This document shows, piece after piece, positions 1 through 8,901 of a stretch of 64,000 bases of DNA. Position 1 is the first letter of the stretch. Each line of letters starts with the position of its first letter. Below the pieces are notes generated by a model that was not told the DNA's origin, ran no database searches, and worked only from the letters and a program-made list of their open reading frames with translations. The position numbers and the translations under genes were made by a program. Source of the stretch: CAZVEE01 sp964625525 (lineage in GTDB: Bacteria; Pseudomonadota; Alphaproteobacteria; JAJFIK01); assembly GCA_964625525.1 (NCBI GenBank), contig CAZVEE010000004.1, forward strand, positions 1 through 64,000, written 5' to 3'.

Positions 1-729
1 ACTCTGCGCTACATGTCCACCGATCCGGTCTATCGCAAGCACCATCACCACGACATGACCTTTGGATTGCTTTATGCGTTCTCGGAGAATTTCGTGCTGC
101 CGCTCAGCCATGACGAGGTGGTGCATGGCAAAGGATCCATGATCGCCCGCATGCCCGGCGACCGGTGGCAGAAATTCGCTAATCTGCGCGCCTACTACGC
201 CTTCATGTTTGCCCATCCGGGTAAGAAGCTGCTGTTCATGGGCGCTGAGTTCGCCCAAGAACGCGAATGGTCCCATACGGGCAGCCTCGACTGGCATTTG
301 ACGCCGGATCGCATGCATGGCGGCATGCGCAAGCTGATTACCGATCTCAATGCGGCCTATCGGACTGTGCCGGCTCTGCATGAGTTGGATTGCGAGGAAG
401 CGGGTTTTGAATGGGTCGCGGCTGATGACGCGGAGCACTCGGTCTATGCCTGGCTACGTCGCGGGCGCGATCCGGAGCGCCCGGTGCTGGCCGTGTTTAA
501 TTTCACGCCGGTGCCGCGTCACTTCTACCGGCTCGGCGTGCCAGTGGCCGGGCGGTGGCGGGAGATTTTGAACTCGGACAGCAAGTTTTACGGTGGCAGC
601 AATCAGGGCAATCACGGCACTCTGCACACGGATGAGGTGCCGAGCCATGGCCACAGCCAGTCCCTGTCCCTGAACCTGCCGCCTTTGTCGGGGATCTATC
701 TGGCGCCGGAGACCGTGGGCAAACCCTGA
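1..729 (+). CDS. glgB: 1,4-alpha-glucan branching enzyme, C-terminal part (5' end outside window)
   Basis: The frame is open from the first base and ends at TGA 727-729, giving 242 residues of a protein that starts upstream of the window. The motif LSHDEVVHGKGSM is the conserved region carrying the transition-state histidine-aspartate pair of GH13 branching enzymes, followed by the GAEFAQEREW loop and a C-terminal beta-sandwich (all-beta) domain. The enzyme cuts alpha-1,4-glucan and re-attaches the piece through alpha-1,6 links during cytoplasmic glycogen synthesis. Other glg genes should lie to the left. The last 34 bases overlap the 3' end of the oppositely oriented TIR-like gene. Confidence 0.95.
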   Translation, partial: TLRYMSTDPVYRKHHHHDMTFGLLYAFSENFVLPLSHDEVVHGKGSMIARMPGDRWQKFANLRAYYAFMFAHPGKKLLFMGAEFAQEREWSHTGSLDWHLTPDRMHGGMRKLITDLNAAYRTVPALHELDCEEAGFEWVAADDAEHSVYAWLRRGRDPERPVLAVFNFTPVPRHFYRLGVPVAGRWREILNSDSKFYGGSNQGNHGTLHTDEVPSHGHSQSLSLNLPPLSGIYLAPETVGKP

Positions 730-1172
730 CCACGGCCCTGATGGGCTGCCCGGCGCACGGTCAGGAAGCGCAAGAGCCGCTGCCACCCCGGATGATCGGG
801 GGCGCCGAGCCAGCGCGTCAGGCGAGGCGCTGACCAAAGGACAAGGCCCGCCGGCGGCGCCAAGGGGCCGGGATCGTCCAGCAATACGGGCAGATAGGTG
901 CCGGCGAGAAAGGCGCGCTCCGCGTCCGCCCGAACCGCGGGGCAGCGCAAGCCCGCCCGCGACCAGGCCACGATCACCGTGGAGGCGGTATCGATCCGGT
1001 CACGGACCCAACTGCGGATTTCAAGAGCCGTGGGAAGGGGCGGCGGGCGGTGTGTCCCGGCAATCCGGGCGCCGGACACGCCGGCCTCCCGTGTGCGGCA
1101 CAACGCGTCCACCAGGATCTCGATGCGTTCCGCATCCTCCTGTGCCGCCGTCACGAACAGCTCCGTCACCAC
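696..1172 (-). CDS. Small TIR-domain-like protein
   Basis: The protein has 158 residues and is nearly all one domain. The pattern fits a bacterial TIR_2 fold: first strand ELFVTAA, helix DAERIEILVDALC, then STVIVAWSRAGL, the helix RADAERAFLAG with a glutamate where TIR NADases carry theirs, and strand YLPVLLDD. The C-terminal tail (HQGRGQG onward) is low complexity and overlaps the glgB stop region. The start is GTG; a GGGGGA purine run lies about 8 bases upstream and no in-frame ATG is better placed. TIR domains act as NAD-cleaving enzymes or as adaptors, and many bacterial ones belong to defence or signalling. No partner effector or sensor gene is adjacent, so function is open. The family call rests on pattern reading only. 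Confidence 0.55.
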   Translation of the reverse strand: MVTELFVTAAQEDAERIEILVDALCRTREAGVSGARIAGTHRPPPLPTALEIRSWVRDRIDTASTVIVAWSRAGLRCPAVRADAERAFLAGTYLPVLLDDPGPLAPPAGLVLWSAPRLTRWLGAPDHPGWQRLLRFLTVRRAAHQGRGQGLPTVSGAR

Positions 1173-1295
1173 GCATCCCCCGGTTGTTAGTCTCTGATGC
1201 CACGCCCAGCGTGACTATGCTTGGGCAAGGCGGGGCCTGTCCAGGAGAAGCATCGTCGCGTGGCGCGGGGGCCGCGGTTCAGGGGAGACCGGCCC

Positions 1296-1976
1296 TCAGG
1301 GCGTGCAACGGCGCCAGAAAGCCAACAGGCCCAGACGCGCGCGTTCCTCAAAGCTAAAGCGGAAGATATCGGCGCCATGTTCCTGGTGAGAGGCTTTCAT
1401 GACCAAGGAGGGCTCAGCCACCTGCCAAAGACCCAGCAGATAAGCATAGCTCATCACCAGCGCGCGGTAGCCGTGGCCGTCTGCCAGATCCGGTACAGCC
1501 GTCTCGGCAACCGTGCCGATGGCGCCGAGGCGCTCATTCAGACCCTTTTTGAAGGCGACCACCGAGTCAAACTGCACATCGCTTTGCAGATGCGCGGCCG
1601 AGTAGGACGCCAGGTCTAGAACAATGGGGTTGGCCTGCGGATAGGCCAGGATTGCATCGACCATGCTCTCGGCCGTCAGCCCCTCGCCCTGCGCGACAAC
1701 GCGTGTCATCACGTCTTCACACCAAGCGAAACAGCGGGTCTGAAACATCGCCAGGAAGATGGCTTCTTTCGTGGGGAAGTAGAGATACACGGTGCCCTTC
1801 GCGACGCCGACGCGTCGGGCCACCTGCTCCACCGTCGGGACGGTGTTGCGCTTTTCCACCAATAGGCTTTCCGCGGCATCGAGGATTGCCTGCGCGCGCT
1901 CCACTTTCTGCCAGTCTTCACGCGCCCGCTGGACGGAGCTGCGGGCGGCGATGGGGGCAACGGCCAGGTCGGACAT
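1296..1976 (-). CDS. TetR/AcrR-family transcriptional regulator
   Basis: The protein has 226 residues from the chosen ATG (MSDLAV), which has GAGAG about 8 bases upstream. An ATG at 2012 and a TTG at 2018 are in-frame alternatives adding 12-14 residues. The N-terminal helix-turn-helix reads VEQVARRVGVAKGTVYLYF followed by PTKEAIF, the classic TetR signature. The rest is a variable helical ligand-binding domain. The gene follows the acylase and S1P-lyase-like genes on the same strand, 283 bp downstream. It could control them or itself, but its ligand cannot be inferred. Confidence 0.9.
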   Translation of the reverse strand: MSDLAVAPIAARSSVQRAREDWQKVERAQAILDAAESLLVEKRNTVPTVEQVARRVGVAKGTVYLYFPTKEAIFLAMFQTRCFAWCEDVMTRVVAQGEGLTAESMVDAILAYPQANPIVLDLASYSAAHLQSDVQFDSVVAFKKGLNERLGAIGTVAETAVPDLADGHGYRALVMSYAYLLGLWQVAEPSLVMKASHQEHGADIFRFSFEERARLGLLAFWRRCTP

Positions 1977-2180
1977 GGTGATGCTCTCATTCAAAGTTGC
2001 GGACGATTGCATCCCCAAATCACCGGCCCCCGTCTCGCCGATCCTGGGCTATGCATTTATCCTATGACGCGTTATTCATCCCTGTATGAGTTAGTAAAGA
2101 TGACTTACCTGCTCCATGCAAGCCCCTGAGCGGAAACAGTAACACTTTCCACTTTTTGACAGACTGTATCATAAGCGAGC

Positions 2181-2207
2181 GATCCCGCGCCACCCTGGCA
2201 CGGGATC
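2181..2207. repeat. Hairpin between S1P-lyase-like gene and TetR gene
   Basis: GATCCCG at 2181-2187 pairs with CGGGATC at 2201-2207, and an inner GCC/GGC extends the stem around the loop ACCCT with one mismatch. It lies downstream of the S1P-lyase-like gene on the minus strand. No U-tract follows directly, so a terminator role is possible but unproven. Confidence 0.4.
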
Positions 2208-2217
2208 CGTCATAATG

Positions 2218-2243
2218 ACTGTCATATTGGTGACTCTGACAGT
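2218..2243. promoter_or_regulatory. Inverted repeat, possible operator
   Basis: ACTGTCA at 2218-2224 and TGACAGT at 2237-2243 form a perfect 7-bp inverted repeat with a 12-base spacer. It sits between the end of the S1P-lyase-like gene and the TetR gene. Its position would suit a regulator binding site, but nothing in the sequence ties it to this TetR protein. Confidence 0.25.
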
Positions 2244-2259
2244 GAGCTTGTCAAAAGAT

Positions 2260-3726
2260 TTACGCTTTAGGGTCAGGCTGTTGCCCGCCTCGGTGGGCAT
2301 AAAGATCGTTGAAGAACTCGGTCAAGATCTTCGCCGACAGCTCCGCCGGGACGGTGTTGAGCACCTGATTGATCCCCGCCGTCCCCTCCGGCAGGCCACC
2401 ATCCACGATGCCCGAGGCCTGCATCAGTTCCGCGAACACCTCCGGCGTGAAATCTTCCGGTTTGAGGTCACGCAACATTCGCATGAGATTGTCCATGCCC
2501 TCCGGCTGTGGCATGGCGCGCACCACCTCCACCGTTTCGCGCAGGTCTTGAAGGAACGTGTCTGCCTTGTCGATGGTCGCCTGATCGATGGACAGGTGGA
2601 TGTTCTCCTTGGAGCCGTGAAAGCCTAGCTGCGGCTGCACGAACCATCCGCGCTTGCGCATTTCGTCCACGATGGGAAAGACCGAGAAATCATCGGCGGT
2701 GAAGGCCACCAGACACAGTTCCGGATCACCCAGGAGGCGCAGGCCCGGAATGGCCTTTACGCCCTCCATAATGCGATTGGTGCCATCAAGAGTGCGCTTG
2801 GCCAGGCGCAGATAGCCCTCATCGCCCAGATACTGGATCAACGCCCAACACGACGCCAGCGGGCCGCCTGACTTGGTGGACTGGATTGTCGGATTGATGA
2901 CCGTGTAGCCGGTCCATTGCGAGCAGGTGTAGATCTGATAACGGCGCAGGTCTTTGTTCTTATACAGAACAACGGAGGCGCCTTTGGCCGCATAAGCGTA
3001 TTTGTGGAAGTCCATGGACATGGACGTCACACCCGGCACGGTGAAATCGAAATCCGTGATTTGACGGCCCAAGCGGCGGAAGTAAGGCAGCAGAAAGCCG
3101 CCGATACAGCCATCCACATGCAACAGCACGTCCTTTTCGATGGCAATCCGGCCCAGCTCCGGGATCGGATCCACCACCCCATGCGCGTACTGACAGGCCG
3201 AGGCCACCATCATGATGGTGTTGTCCGTGATGGCCGCGCGCATGGCCTCTGGCTCCACCTTGAAGGTCTCGGTGTTCACCGGCACCAGCACGGGCTTAAT
3301 GTCGAAGTAATGGCAGGCCTTCTGGAAGGCCGCATGCGCGGTGACGGGCAGCACCAGTTCCGGCTGAATGCCCGGCTTTTTATCGCGGAAGTAATCCCGC
3401 GCGGTTTTGCAGGCCAGCAGGCAGCTTTCGGTGCCACCGGACGTGAAGTTGCCGACCACGTCCTCGTCGCCGCCCAGATGCGCGGCCGCCATGGCCACCA
3501 CTTCCACCTCGAACTGCAGGAGGCTCGGATAGACGGTCGGGTCGAGCGAGTTCTCGGTCAGATAGCGCATATAGGCGTATTTGATGACCTCCTCCATATC
3601 GGGATCGGTCGTGTAAACATAAGCGAAGGTGCCCCCTTCCCGCCACGGCAGGTCATGCGTGCCGTAGGATTCCAGCATGGCGTAGACTTCGTCGCGGGAC
3701 TTGCCCTTCTCCGGCATTCTCAGCAT
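2260..3726 (-). CDS. Sphingosine-1-phosphate-lyase-like PLP-dependent lyase
   Basis: This is a 488-residue fold-type I PLP enzyme. It matches the S1P lyase/glutamate decarboxylase superfamily closely: TSGGTES near residues 95-101, PVTAHAAFQKA near 127-137 (PLP-stacking His), HVDGCIGGF near 203-211 (cofactor Asp), and the Schiff-base lysine K242 in MDFHKYAYAAKG. The TSGGTES, VTAHAAF and THKY-like features are those of sphinganine-1-phosphate aldolases, which split phosphorylated sphingoid bases into a fatty aldehyde and phosphoethanolamine. There is no N-terminal membrane anchor, as in known bacterial S1P lyases. It lies 24 bp downstream of the acylase gene on the same strand, very likely one operon. 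A role as an amino-acid decarboxylase is the main alternative. Confidence 0.8.
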   Translation of the reverse strand: MLRMPEKGKSRDEVYAMLESYGTHDLPWREGGTFAYVYTTDPDMEEVIKYAYMRYLTENSLDPTVYPSLLQFEVEVVAMAAAHLGGDEDVVGNFTSGGTESCLLACKTARDYFRDKKPGIQPELVLPVTAHAAFQKACHYFDIKPVLVPVNTETFKVEPEAMRAAITDNTIMMVASACQYAHGVVDPIPELGRIAIEKDVLLHVDGCIGGFLLPYFRRLGRQITDFDFTVPGVTSMSMDFHKYAYAAKGASVVLYKNKDLRRYQIYTCSQWTGYTVINPTIQSTKSGGPLASCWALIQYLGDEGYLRLAKRTLDGTNRIMEGVKAIPGLRLLGDPELCLVAFTADDFSVFPIVDEMRKRGWFVQPQLGFHGSKENIHLSIDQATIDKADTFLQDLRETVEVVRAMPQPEGMDNLMRMLRDLKPEDFTPEVFAELMQASGIVDGGLPEGTAGINQVLNTVPAELSAKILTEFFNDLYAHRGGQQPDPKA

Positions 3727-3750
3727 GGGAATAATCCTTGTTACGGGTGC

Positions 3751-5907
3751 TTAGGGTTCTTGACCAGGGCGATAGCGCGCGGCCGTGGCAGCGGCGAGCG
3801 CGTCCATGGTGAAGGGCACGGGCTTCATCTCTTCGCTGGCAAACAGGGCCGTCTGGTCTGCATAGTGACGCGATGCCGGCCGTGTCATCGCCGCCCCATA
3901 TTGGTGCACGCTGTGGGAGGACACAGTTCCGTCCGCGTCCCATTCGATCAGCATGACGAGCCCGTCGCCCGACACCATGCGCAAGGTTCCGTCGGGATCA
4001 GGTGTGCTGTTGACCGCGCGCAGCGTGTCCGGCCCGCCCTGAATGGCGACGCTGAAGTCACCGCGCACATGCCGGTTCACGGTGCTCCAGGGCACATCGA
4101 GCCGGCCGTAATGGCGCATGAGCGTCTCGGCGGCGTCGCGCAAAGTGTCTTGCAGATCCGGGGGCTGTTGGCCCTGGAACACGGCGACGCCGATGGGCTG
4201 CATGGCCATGATGCTCAGAGCCGTGGCGCGATTGTCGTAGTTCGCACGCAAATCCCACGAGGCCACAAGCGCTTGCGCCTCGCGCATGAGCGCGTCCTCG
4301 CCAAAGTCCATGGCGGCGATGGCGGCTTTCATCTGGGCGGCATCGGAGGCCGGATGATACCTGTGATCGAACTTGTAGGCGATGAAGGCCTCGCGGGTGA
4401 TGGCGGTGTCCGCCTTGAACAAGGTGACGGCCCGCAGCGCCCGGTTGGTCATGTTTGTTTCAAGGCCGAACTCTGCGGGAAAATCCGCCGGAGTCGGATC
4501 GCTGGGACCGCCGGTCACCACAAAGGGCGAGGAGTTGGCTTCCGTGATGAAGCCTTCCGGCGGATCAAGGACATGAGGCAGCGCGTCAAACGGCGCATAG
4601 TCGGTCCAGATCAGCTCGGAGCGGTCACCCGGCAGGATCGCCTCGTAGTCTTCGCCCGGCAGGCGGTTCGGCATCCGGGCCAGATAGAAATTGGCGACGA
4701 TCCCGTCCTTGTCCGCATAGATGCGATTGGTGCTGGGATAACTGCCCGTTTCCAGGATCGTCTTGAACTCCTCGAAACTCCGGGCCTTGAGCATGTCATA
4801 CTGGGTTTGGATGAAGGCGATCGTGTCCATGGTCGCATAGCGCAAGGCATAGACCCCGCGCTCGGTGCGCAGCACCGGGCCGTGTCGTGAGCGCAGCGTT
4901 TCTTGCGTCACCTGCCAGGCGAACGGACCCCAAAGCTGTATCGTGATCGTGGCCTCACCACGTTCAAAGTCGAGCCACTCGCCGTCGAGGCGGTACTGAT
5001 TGTCGTTGTCCGGATTGATCGTCAGATTATAGATATCGATGAGATCGGGCGAATTCACGGTGGCCGTCCACCCTAAATCCGCATTGTGCCCGACAAACGG
5101 GACCGGCGAGCCGGGGAATGTGCCTCCGGCGAAATCGAGCCCGTCTTCACTGCGCATGCGCATCTCGTACCAAGCGACGGGTCCCACCACGGGCTGGTGA
5201 GAATTCACAAACAGCCGCGTCACGCCGTCGGCCGAGCGTGAGCCGGCCACCGCAAGCCCGTTGGAACCCACCGGATGGCGGATCGTGTCTTCGATCCAGC
5301 CCACTTGCAGTGATTGCCCCTCGCCCACCTCGCGCTGGCGCTCGGGACTGATCAGATTGGTCAGCACCCGGGACATGCCGTAGAACAGCGGTTGAGCAAA
5401 AGAGGTCCGGCGCGCCAGGTCCTTGGCGTCCACTGGGAAGAGGCCCGGCAGCACCTCGTCTGGATGGCGCGCGGCATAGAAATTCAGACCGTCCGCATAG
5501 CCCTGGAGCAGCGCCCGCGTCTGCGCAGACAGATCGCTCTCCCAACGCGCGTCCACGAGCGCGCGCACGCCGAAGAGCTGCACAAGATAAGCGGCGATGC
5601 CTTCAGAGCTGCTGCGCGCCACCATGTCCCGCCCGCGCGTGCTGTAGAGCGCCTCCTGAATGGTGGAGAAATCATCTTCGGCATGGGCATAGGCGAGCCC
5701 GAAGGCCGCATCGGCGTCCCGGCGCCCCAGCATATGGGGCACGCCATAGCTGTCACGCACGATTTCCACATCATAAGCCTCGGCGGCGGCCAGCGCCGGT
5801 GCCGTGTCGAACTGATGGGTCACCAGCGGCGAGATCCGCAGCCCGGCCCAAAACAACCCCGCTCCCACCAGGACCAAAAGCCCCGCTATCGCACCCAACC
5901 ACCGCAT
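3751..5907 (-). CDS. Penicillin-acylase-family Ntn hydrolase (N-acyl amide hydrolase)
   Basis: The protein has 718 residues with an N-terminal membrane anchor or signal (residues 5-22), then the alpha-chain start VEIVRDSYGVPHM. The autoproteolytic site is HPVGSNGLAVAG, where Ser215 would become the N-terminal nucleophile of the beta chain. The family (PF01804) includes penicillin, aculeacin and acyl-homoserine-lactone acylases, which mature in the periplasm to a heterodimer and hydrolyse N-acyl amide bonds. Downstream partner motifs such as EANSSPF fit the oxyanion-hole asparagine region. The gene opens the leftward operon with the S1P-lyase-like gene. A substrate such as an N-acyl sphingoid base is therefore a hypothesis; acyl-homoserine lactones or N-acyl amino acids are equally possible. 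Confidence 0.88.
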   Translation of the reverse strand: MRWLGAIAGLLVLVGAGLFWAGLRISPLVTHQFDTAPALAAAEAYDVEIVRDSYGVPHMLGRRDADAAFGLAYAHAEDDFSTIQEALYSTRGRDMVARSSSEGIAAYLVQLFGVRALVDARWESDLSAQTRALLQGYADGLNFYAARHPDEVLPGLFPVDAKDLARRTSFAQPLFYGMSRVLTNLISPERQREVGEGQSLQVGWIEDTIRHPVGSNGLAVAGSRSADGVTRLFVNSHQPVVGPVAWYEMRMRSEDGLDFAGGTFPGSPVPFVGHNADLGWTATVNSPDLIDIYNLTINPDNDNQYRLDGEWLDFERGEATITIQLWGPFAWQVTQETLRSRHGPVLRTERGVYALRYATMDTIAFIQTQYDMLKARSFEEFKTILETGSYPSTNRIYADKDGIVANFYLARMPNRLPGEDYEAILPGDRSELIWTDYAPFDALPHVLDPPEGFITEANSSPFVVTGGPSDPTPADFPAEFGLETNMTNRALRAVTLFKADTAITREAFIAYKFDHRYHPASDAAQMKAAIAAMDFGEDALMREAQALVASWDLRANYDNRATALSIMAMQPIGVAVFQGQQPPDLQDTLRDAAETLMRHYGRLDVPWSTVNRHVRGDFSVAIQGGPDTLRAVNSTPDPDGTLRMVSGDGLVMLIEWDADGTVSSHSVHQYGAAMTRPASRHYADQTALFASEEMKPVPFTMDALAAATAARYRPGQEP

Positions 5908-6108
5908 CTGTGTTTCCCCTTCCAGGTCAGTTCTGAAGACCGCTCTGTTTTTGTGGGTCCAAAGGCTAATCCGCTCAGACCCGCCTTGACAATGGCGGGG
6001 CTCAATTCCGTGCAGGACCCGTCACGCGGGCAGTGGCTTGCGGTTGCGCCGCGCGCTGGCCCGCGCCACTGTGGCACTCTGCGCAGCGTCTCGCGAGGCC
6101 TCACGCCC

Positions 6109-6960
6109 ATGAAAGTGCAAATCCCTTTCGATGCCTTCGACTATTTCGCCATTCTTTCGAGCGGCATTGTCTCGGTGCTGATGCTGGAAGTGTTCGTGTT
6201 CGATGGCGCTTTGTCGCGCAGTGTCGAGGGGGATCTGGCCACGACCCTATTGCTTTTCGGCTTGTCTTATGTGCTGGGGCAGATCTCGGCCGGGCTGGCG
6301 AGCATGATCTACGAACGGGTCTTTGTGCGTGGTGTCGTGGGTGTGCCCACGGGCTATTTGTTGCGGCTTTGGCGGCCCGGCTTTCTGGGCCGCACCTTGG
6401 CCGGCAACTATACGGCACCGCTGGCCCCCGATCAGATTCGCAGTGTACGAAGCTATGCCCAGCGCAGGACCTTCGCCCTGGAGCGCCCGCGCACGCTATT
6501 CGGTCGCCTTTACACGGATTTCCGCATGGGAGAGGCGGAGGACACGCGCCTGACCCTCTTTCGCAAGCAGTATCACATGATGCGCAATGTCTCCTTTGTG
6601 CTTGTTGCGTGGGGGGTGGTGCTTGTGGGACCCATGGTGTGGGACCAGGTGCACGTCTGGCTGGGATACGGTGTGGCTCCTATGGACACCGCAACGCTGG
6701 CGCGCGAGGCGATGCGCTCTGACAGCTGGGACGCGGATGTGGCGCTGGCCCTGGCCAGTCAACGCGCGGCGGAAGAGGCCGCGGCGCAAACCCTGGCCAT
6801 TGGCATCACTCTCCTGGCGGTGGGCCTTCTGCTTGTTCCCCGTTACCTGAAATTTCTGCGGCTCTTTCAGATTGAAGTGCTGACCTGGGTCGCCGCCCAA
6901 GAGAGCGCCCCGCCCAAGAGCGGTAAAACTGGGGACAGCGCCCTTGCCAAAACCAAATGA
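6109..6960 (+). CDS. Unknown inner-membrane protein
   Basis: The protein has 283 residues from ATG 6109; the frame is open far upstream but that part is antisense to the acylase gene. Hydrophobic segments lie near residues 13-30, 40-60, 162-182 and 232-250. The middle third is charged and soluble (RSVRSYAQRRTF onward), giving a two-plus-two membrane topology around a cytoplasmic domain. The C-terminus is a Lys/Ser tail. I do not recognise the family. It is divergent from the acylase operon across a 201-bp spacer and is followed 51 bp later by the thiolase, with which it may be co-transcribed. Confidence 0.75.
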   Translation: MKVQIPFDAFDYFAILSSGIVSVLMLEVFVFDGALSRSVEGDLATTLLLFGLSYVLGQISAGLASMIYERVFVRGVVGVPTGYLLRLWRPGFLGRTLAGNYTAPLAPDQIRSVRSYAQRRTFALERPRTLFGRLYTDFRMGEAEDTRLTLFRKQYHMMRNVSFVLVAWGVVLVGPMVWDQVHVWLGYGVAPMDTATLAREAMRSDSWDADVALALASQRAAEEAAAQTLAIGITLLAVGLLLVPRYLKFLRLFQIEVLTWVAAQESAPPKSGKTGDSALAKTK

Positions 6961-7011
6961 CTGTCGGACTCTGCACTCAGACGACCCATCCCGCCATCAA
7001 GGAGACTTCCC

Positions 7012-8208
7012 ATGAGAGAAGCCGTCATCGTTTCCACCGCCCGCACCCCTATTGGGAAGGCCATGCGCGGTGCTTTTAACAACACCGGCGCCCAGGAAAT
7101 GGGGGGGCATGCGGTCAAAAATGCGGTGGCGCGGGCCAAGGTCGAACCGGGCGAAATCGAGGATGTGGTCTTTGGTGCGGCTTTGCAGCAGGGCACGGCC
7201 GCGTTCAATATCGGCCGTCAGGTGGCCGCACGCGCCGGCCTGCCGGTCACGGTCGCGGGCATGAGCATGGATCGCCAGTGCGCCTCCGGGATGATGGCCA
7301 TCGCCACGGCGGCCAAGCAGATCATCTCCGATGGCATGACCATCACCGTGGGCGGCGGCGTGGAGTCCATCTCCATGAACCAATCGCCCCAGATGTTCGT
7401 GATCCCCGATCCCTGGCTGATGGAAAACATGCCCGCCATTTACATGGCCATGATCGAAACCGCCGAAATCGTGGCCGACCGCTATGGGATCTCCCGCGAC
7501 GCCCAGGACGAATACTCCGCCCAAAGCCAGGAGCGCACCCACGCGGCGCAGCAGGCTGGCCGCTTCAATCAGGAAATCGTGGCCCTGCCCTCGGTCATGA
7601 AAATGAAAAACAAAGAGACCGGCGAAGTCACTGAGCACTCCGTGACCCTGGACAAGGACGAAGGGAACCGTCCGGGCACGACCAAAGAGACCCTGGCGGG
7701 CCTGAAGCCGGTTTGGGCCGGCGGTCAGGTTGTCAAGGAAGGCAAGTTCATCACGGCCGGTAACGCCTCCCAGCTTTCCGACGGGGCCTCCGCGGCCGTG
7801 CTGATGGAAGCCCGCGAGGCCTCCCGCCGCGGCCTGCAGCCGCTCGGTATCTATCGCGGTATGGCCGTCGCCGGCACCGAACCCGATGAAATGGGCATTG
7901 GCCCGGTCTTCGCCGTGCCGAAACTGTTGAAGGCCAATGGCCTGAGCATGGACGATATCGGCCTGTGGGAACTGAACGAGGCCTTCGCGAGCCAAGTGCT
8001 CTACTGCCGCGACAAGCTTGGCATTCCCAATGATATGCTGAATGTGAATGGTGGCGCCATTTCCATCGGCCACCCCTATGGCATGTCCGGCGCCCGCATG
8101 GTCGGGCATGCCCTGATCGAGGGCAAGCGTCGGGGTGCCAAATATGTCGTGTGCACCATGTGTGTGGGCGGCGGCATGGGCGCCGCCGGCCTGTTCGAAG
8201 TGGCCTAA
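7012..8208 (+). CDS. Thiolase (acetyl-CoA C-acyltransferase)
   Basis: The protein has 398 residues, the usual thiolase length. All catalytic elements are visible: nucleophile Cys90 in DRQCASG, NEAFA, the histidine in GGAISIGHPYGMSGAR, and the second cysteine in CTMCVGGGMG. It joins or cleaves 3-ketoacyl-CoA in fatty-acid oxidation or biosynthetic condensation. A good Shine-Dalgarno (AAGGAG) precedes the ATG. No hydroxyacyl-CoA dehydrogenase partner is nearby, so this is a stand-alone thiolase. Whether it is degradative or biosynthetic cannot be decided here. Confidence 0.95.
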   Translation: MREAVIVSTARTPIGKAMRGAFNNTGAQEMGGHAVKNAVARAKVEPGEIEDVVFGAALQQGTAAFNIGRQVAARAGLPVTVAGMSMDRQCASGMMAIATAAKQIISDGMTITVGGGVESISMNQSPQMFVIPDPWLMENMPAIYMAMIETAEIVADRYGISRDAQDEYSAQSQERTHAAQQAGRFNQEIVALPSVMKMKNKETGEVTEHSVTLDKDEGNRPGTTKETLAGLKPVWAGGQVVKEGKFITAGNASQLSDGASAAVLMEAREASRRGLQPLGIYRGMAVAGTEPDEMGIGPVFAVPKLLKANGLSMDDIGLWELNEAFASQVLYCRDKLGIPNDMLNVNGGAISIGHPYGMSGARMVGHALIEGKRRGAKYVVCTMCVGGGMGAAGLFEVA

Positions 8209-8238
8209 GCTCACCCCCATACACAAAGGAAAAATGTC

Positions 8239-8796
8239 ATGAAACGGATCCTGTTAGGCTTGGCGGCCGCCCTTGTGGCCTTGCCTGCCCTGGTCACCAC
8301 GGCCGCCGCCGAGGATGCCCTGTCGGCGCGCGATGTGGAGCGCTTTATCGCAGCCTTGCCGGCGCTGCAAGCGTTCGGCGACCGGCTGGAAGCGGAAGGT
8401 AAGGACGAGGCCCTGGTGGCCTCGGCCAGTGATCTCACCGAAATCATGAGCCCGACCTTCAAGCCCTGCTCCAGCGGCTTTTCCGCGCTTGAGTCCATTG
8501 GTGAAACAGGGGCTCTCAGCTCGCTTGTGCGCAATGCGGGCTTTGCCTCGCTGGACACATTCTCCACTGTCTGTGATCGGACGATGAAAGCGTATCTCAG
8601 CATCAAGATGCAGGAAGCCATGGCAGACATGCCGCAGCTCTCTGAGCAAATGCTGGGGGAAGCGAATAATCTGCAACCGGAGCTGATGCAAAGCATGCAG
8701 GCCATGCTGGGCTTCGCCACCGCCGCGCCGAGCGCCGACGTGGAAGTGGTGCGCCCCTTCGTGCCGCAGATCGAGACCTGGTCCGACGCCCCTTGA
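8239..8796 (+). CDS. Small exported protein of unknown function
   Basis: The protein has 185 residues with a clear Sec signal peptide (MKRILLGLAAAL... cleaved near AAAED). The mature part is helical and acidic, has two cysteines (in FKPCSSG and STVCDRT) that could form a disulfide in the periplasm, and is methionine-rich near the C-terminus. AAAGGAAAA lies just upstream of the start. It follows the thiolase by 30 bp, so both probably share a transcript, and a strong hairpin terminator follows. I do not recognise the family. Confidence 0.8.
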   Translation: MKRILLGLAAALVALPALVTTAAAEDALSARDVERFIAALPALQAFGDRLEAEGKDEALVASASDLTEIMSPTFKPCSSGFSALESIGETGALSSLVRNAGFASLDTFSTVCDRTMKAYLSIKMQEAMADMPQLSEQMLGEANNLQPELMQSMQAMLGFATAAPSADVEVVRPFVPQIETWSDAP

Positions 8797-8813
8797 GCAG
8801 CACTGACGGATGA

Positions 8814-8850
8814 CAAGGCCGGGGTGCATGCGCGCCCCGGCCTTTGCTTT
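8814..8850 (+). terminator. Rho-independent terminator after the small exported protein
   Basis: AAGGCCGGGG pairs with CCCCGGCCTT around a short loop (8815-8844), and the 3' arm runs into TTTGCTTT. Its position just after the stop at 8796 fits termination of the thiolase transcript. Confidence 0.8.
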
Positions 8851-8901
8851 AGAGATCTGTGTAGTGCGGATCCAGATCCCCGCCATAAGTGCCAAGCCAG
8901 C

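Noticed and set aside
2917..4890. 657-codon plus-strand frame
   Set aside because: Antisense to the S1P-lyase-like and acylase genes; composition typical of shadow frames.
6997..8226. 409-codon minus-strand frame
   Set aside because: Antisense to the thiolase; His/Gly-rich shadow.
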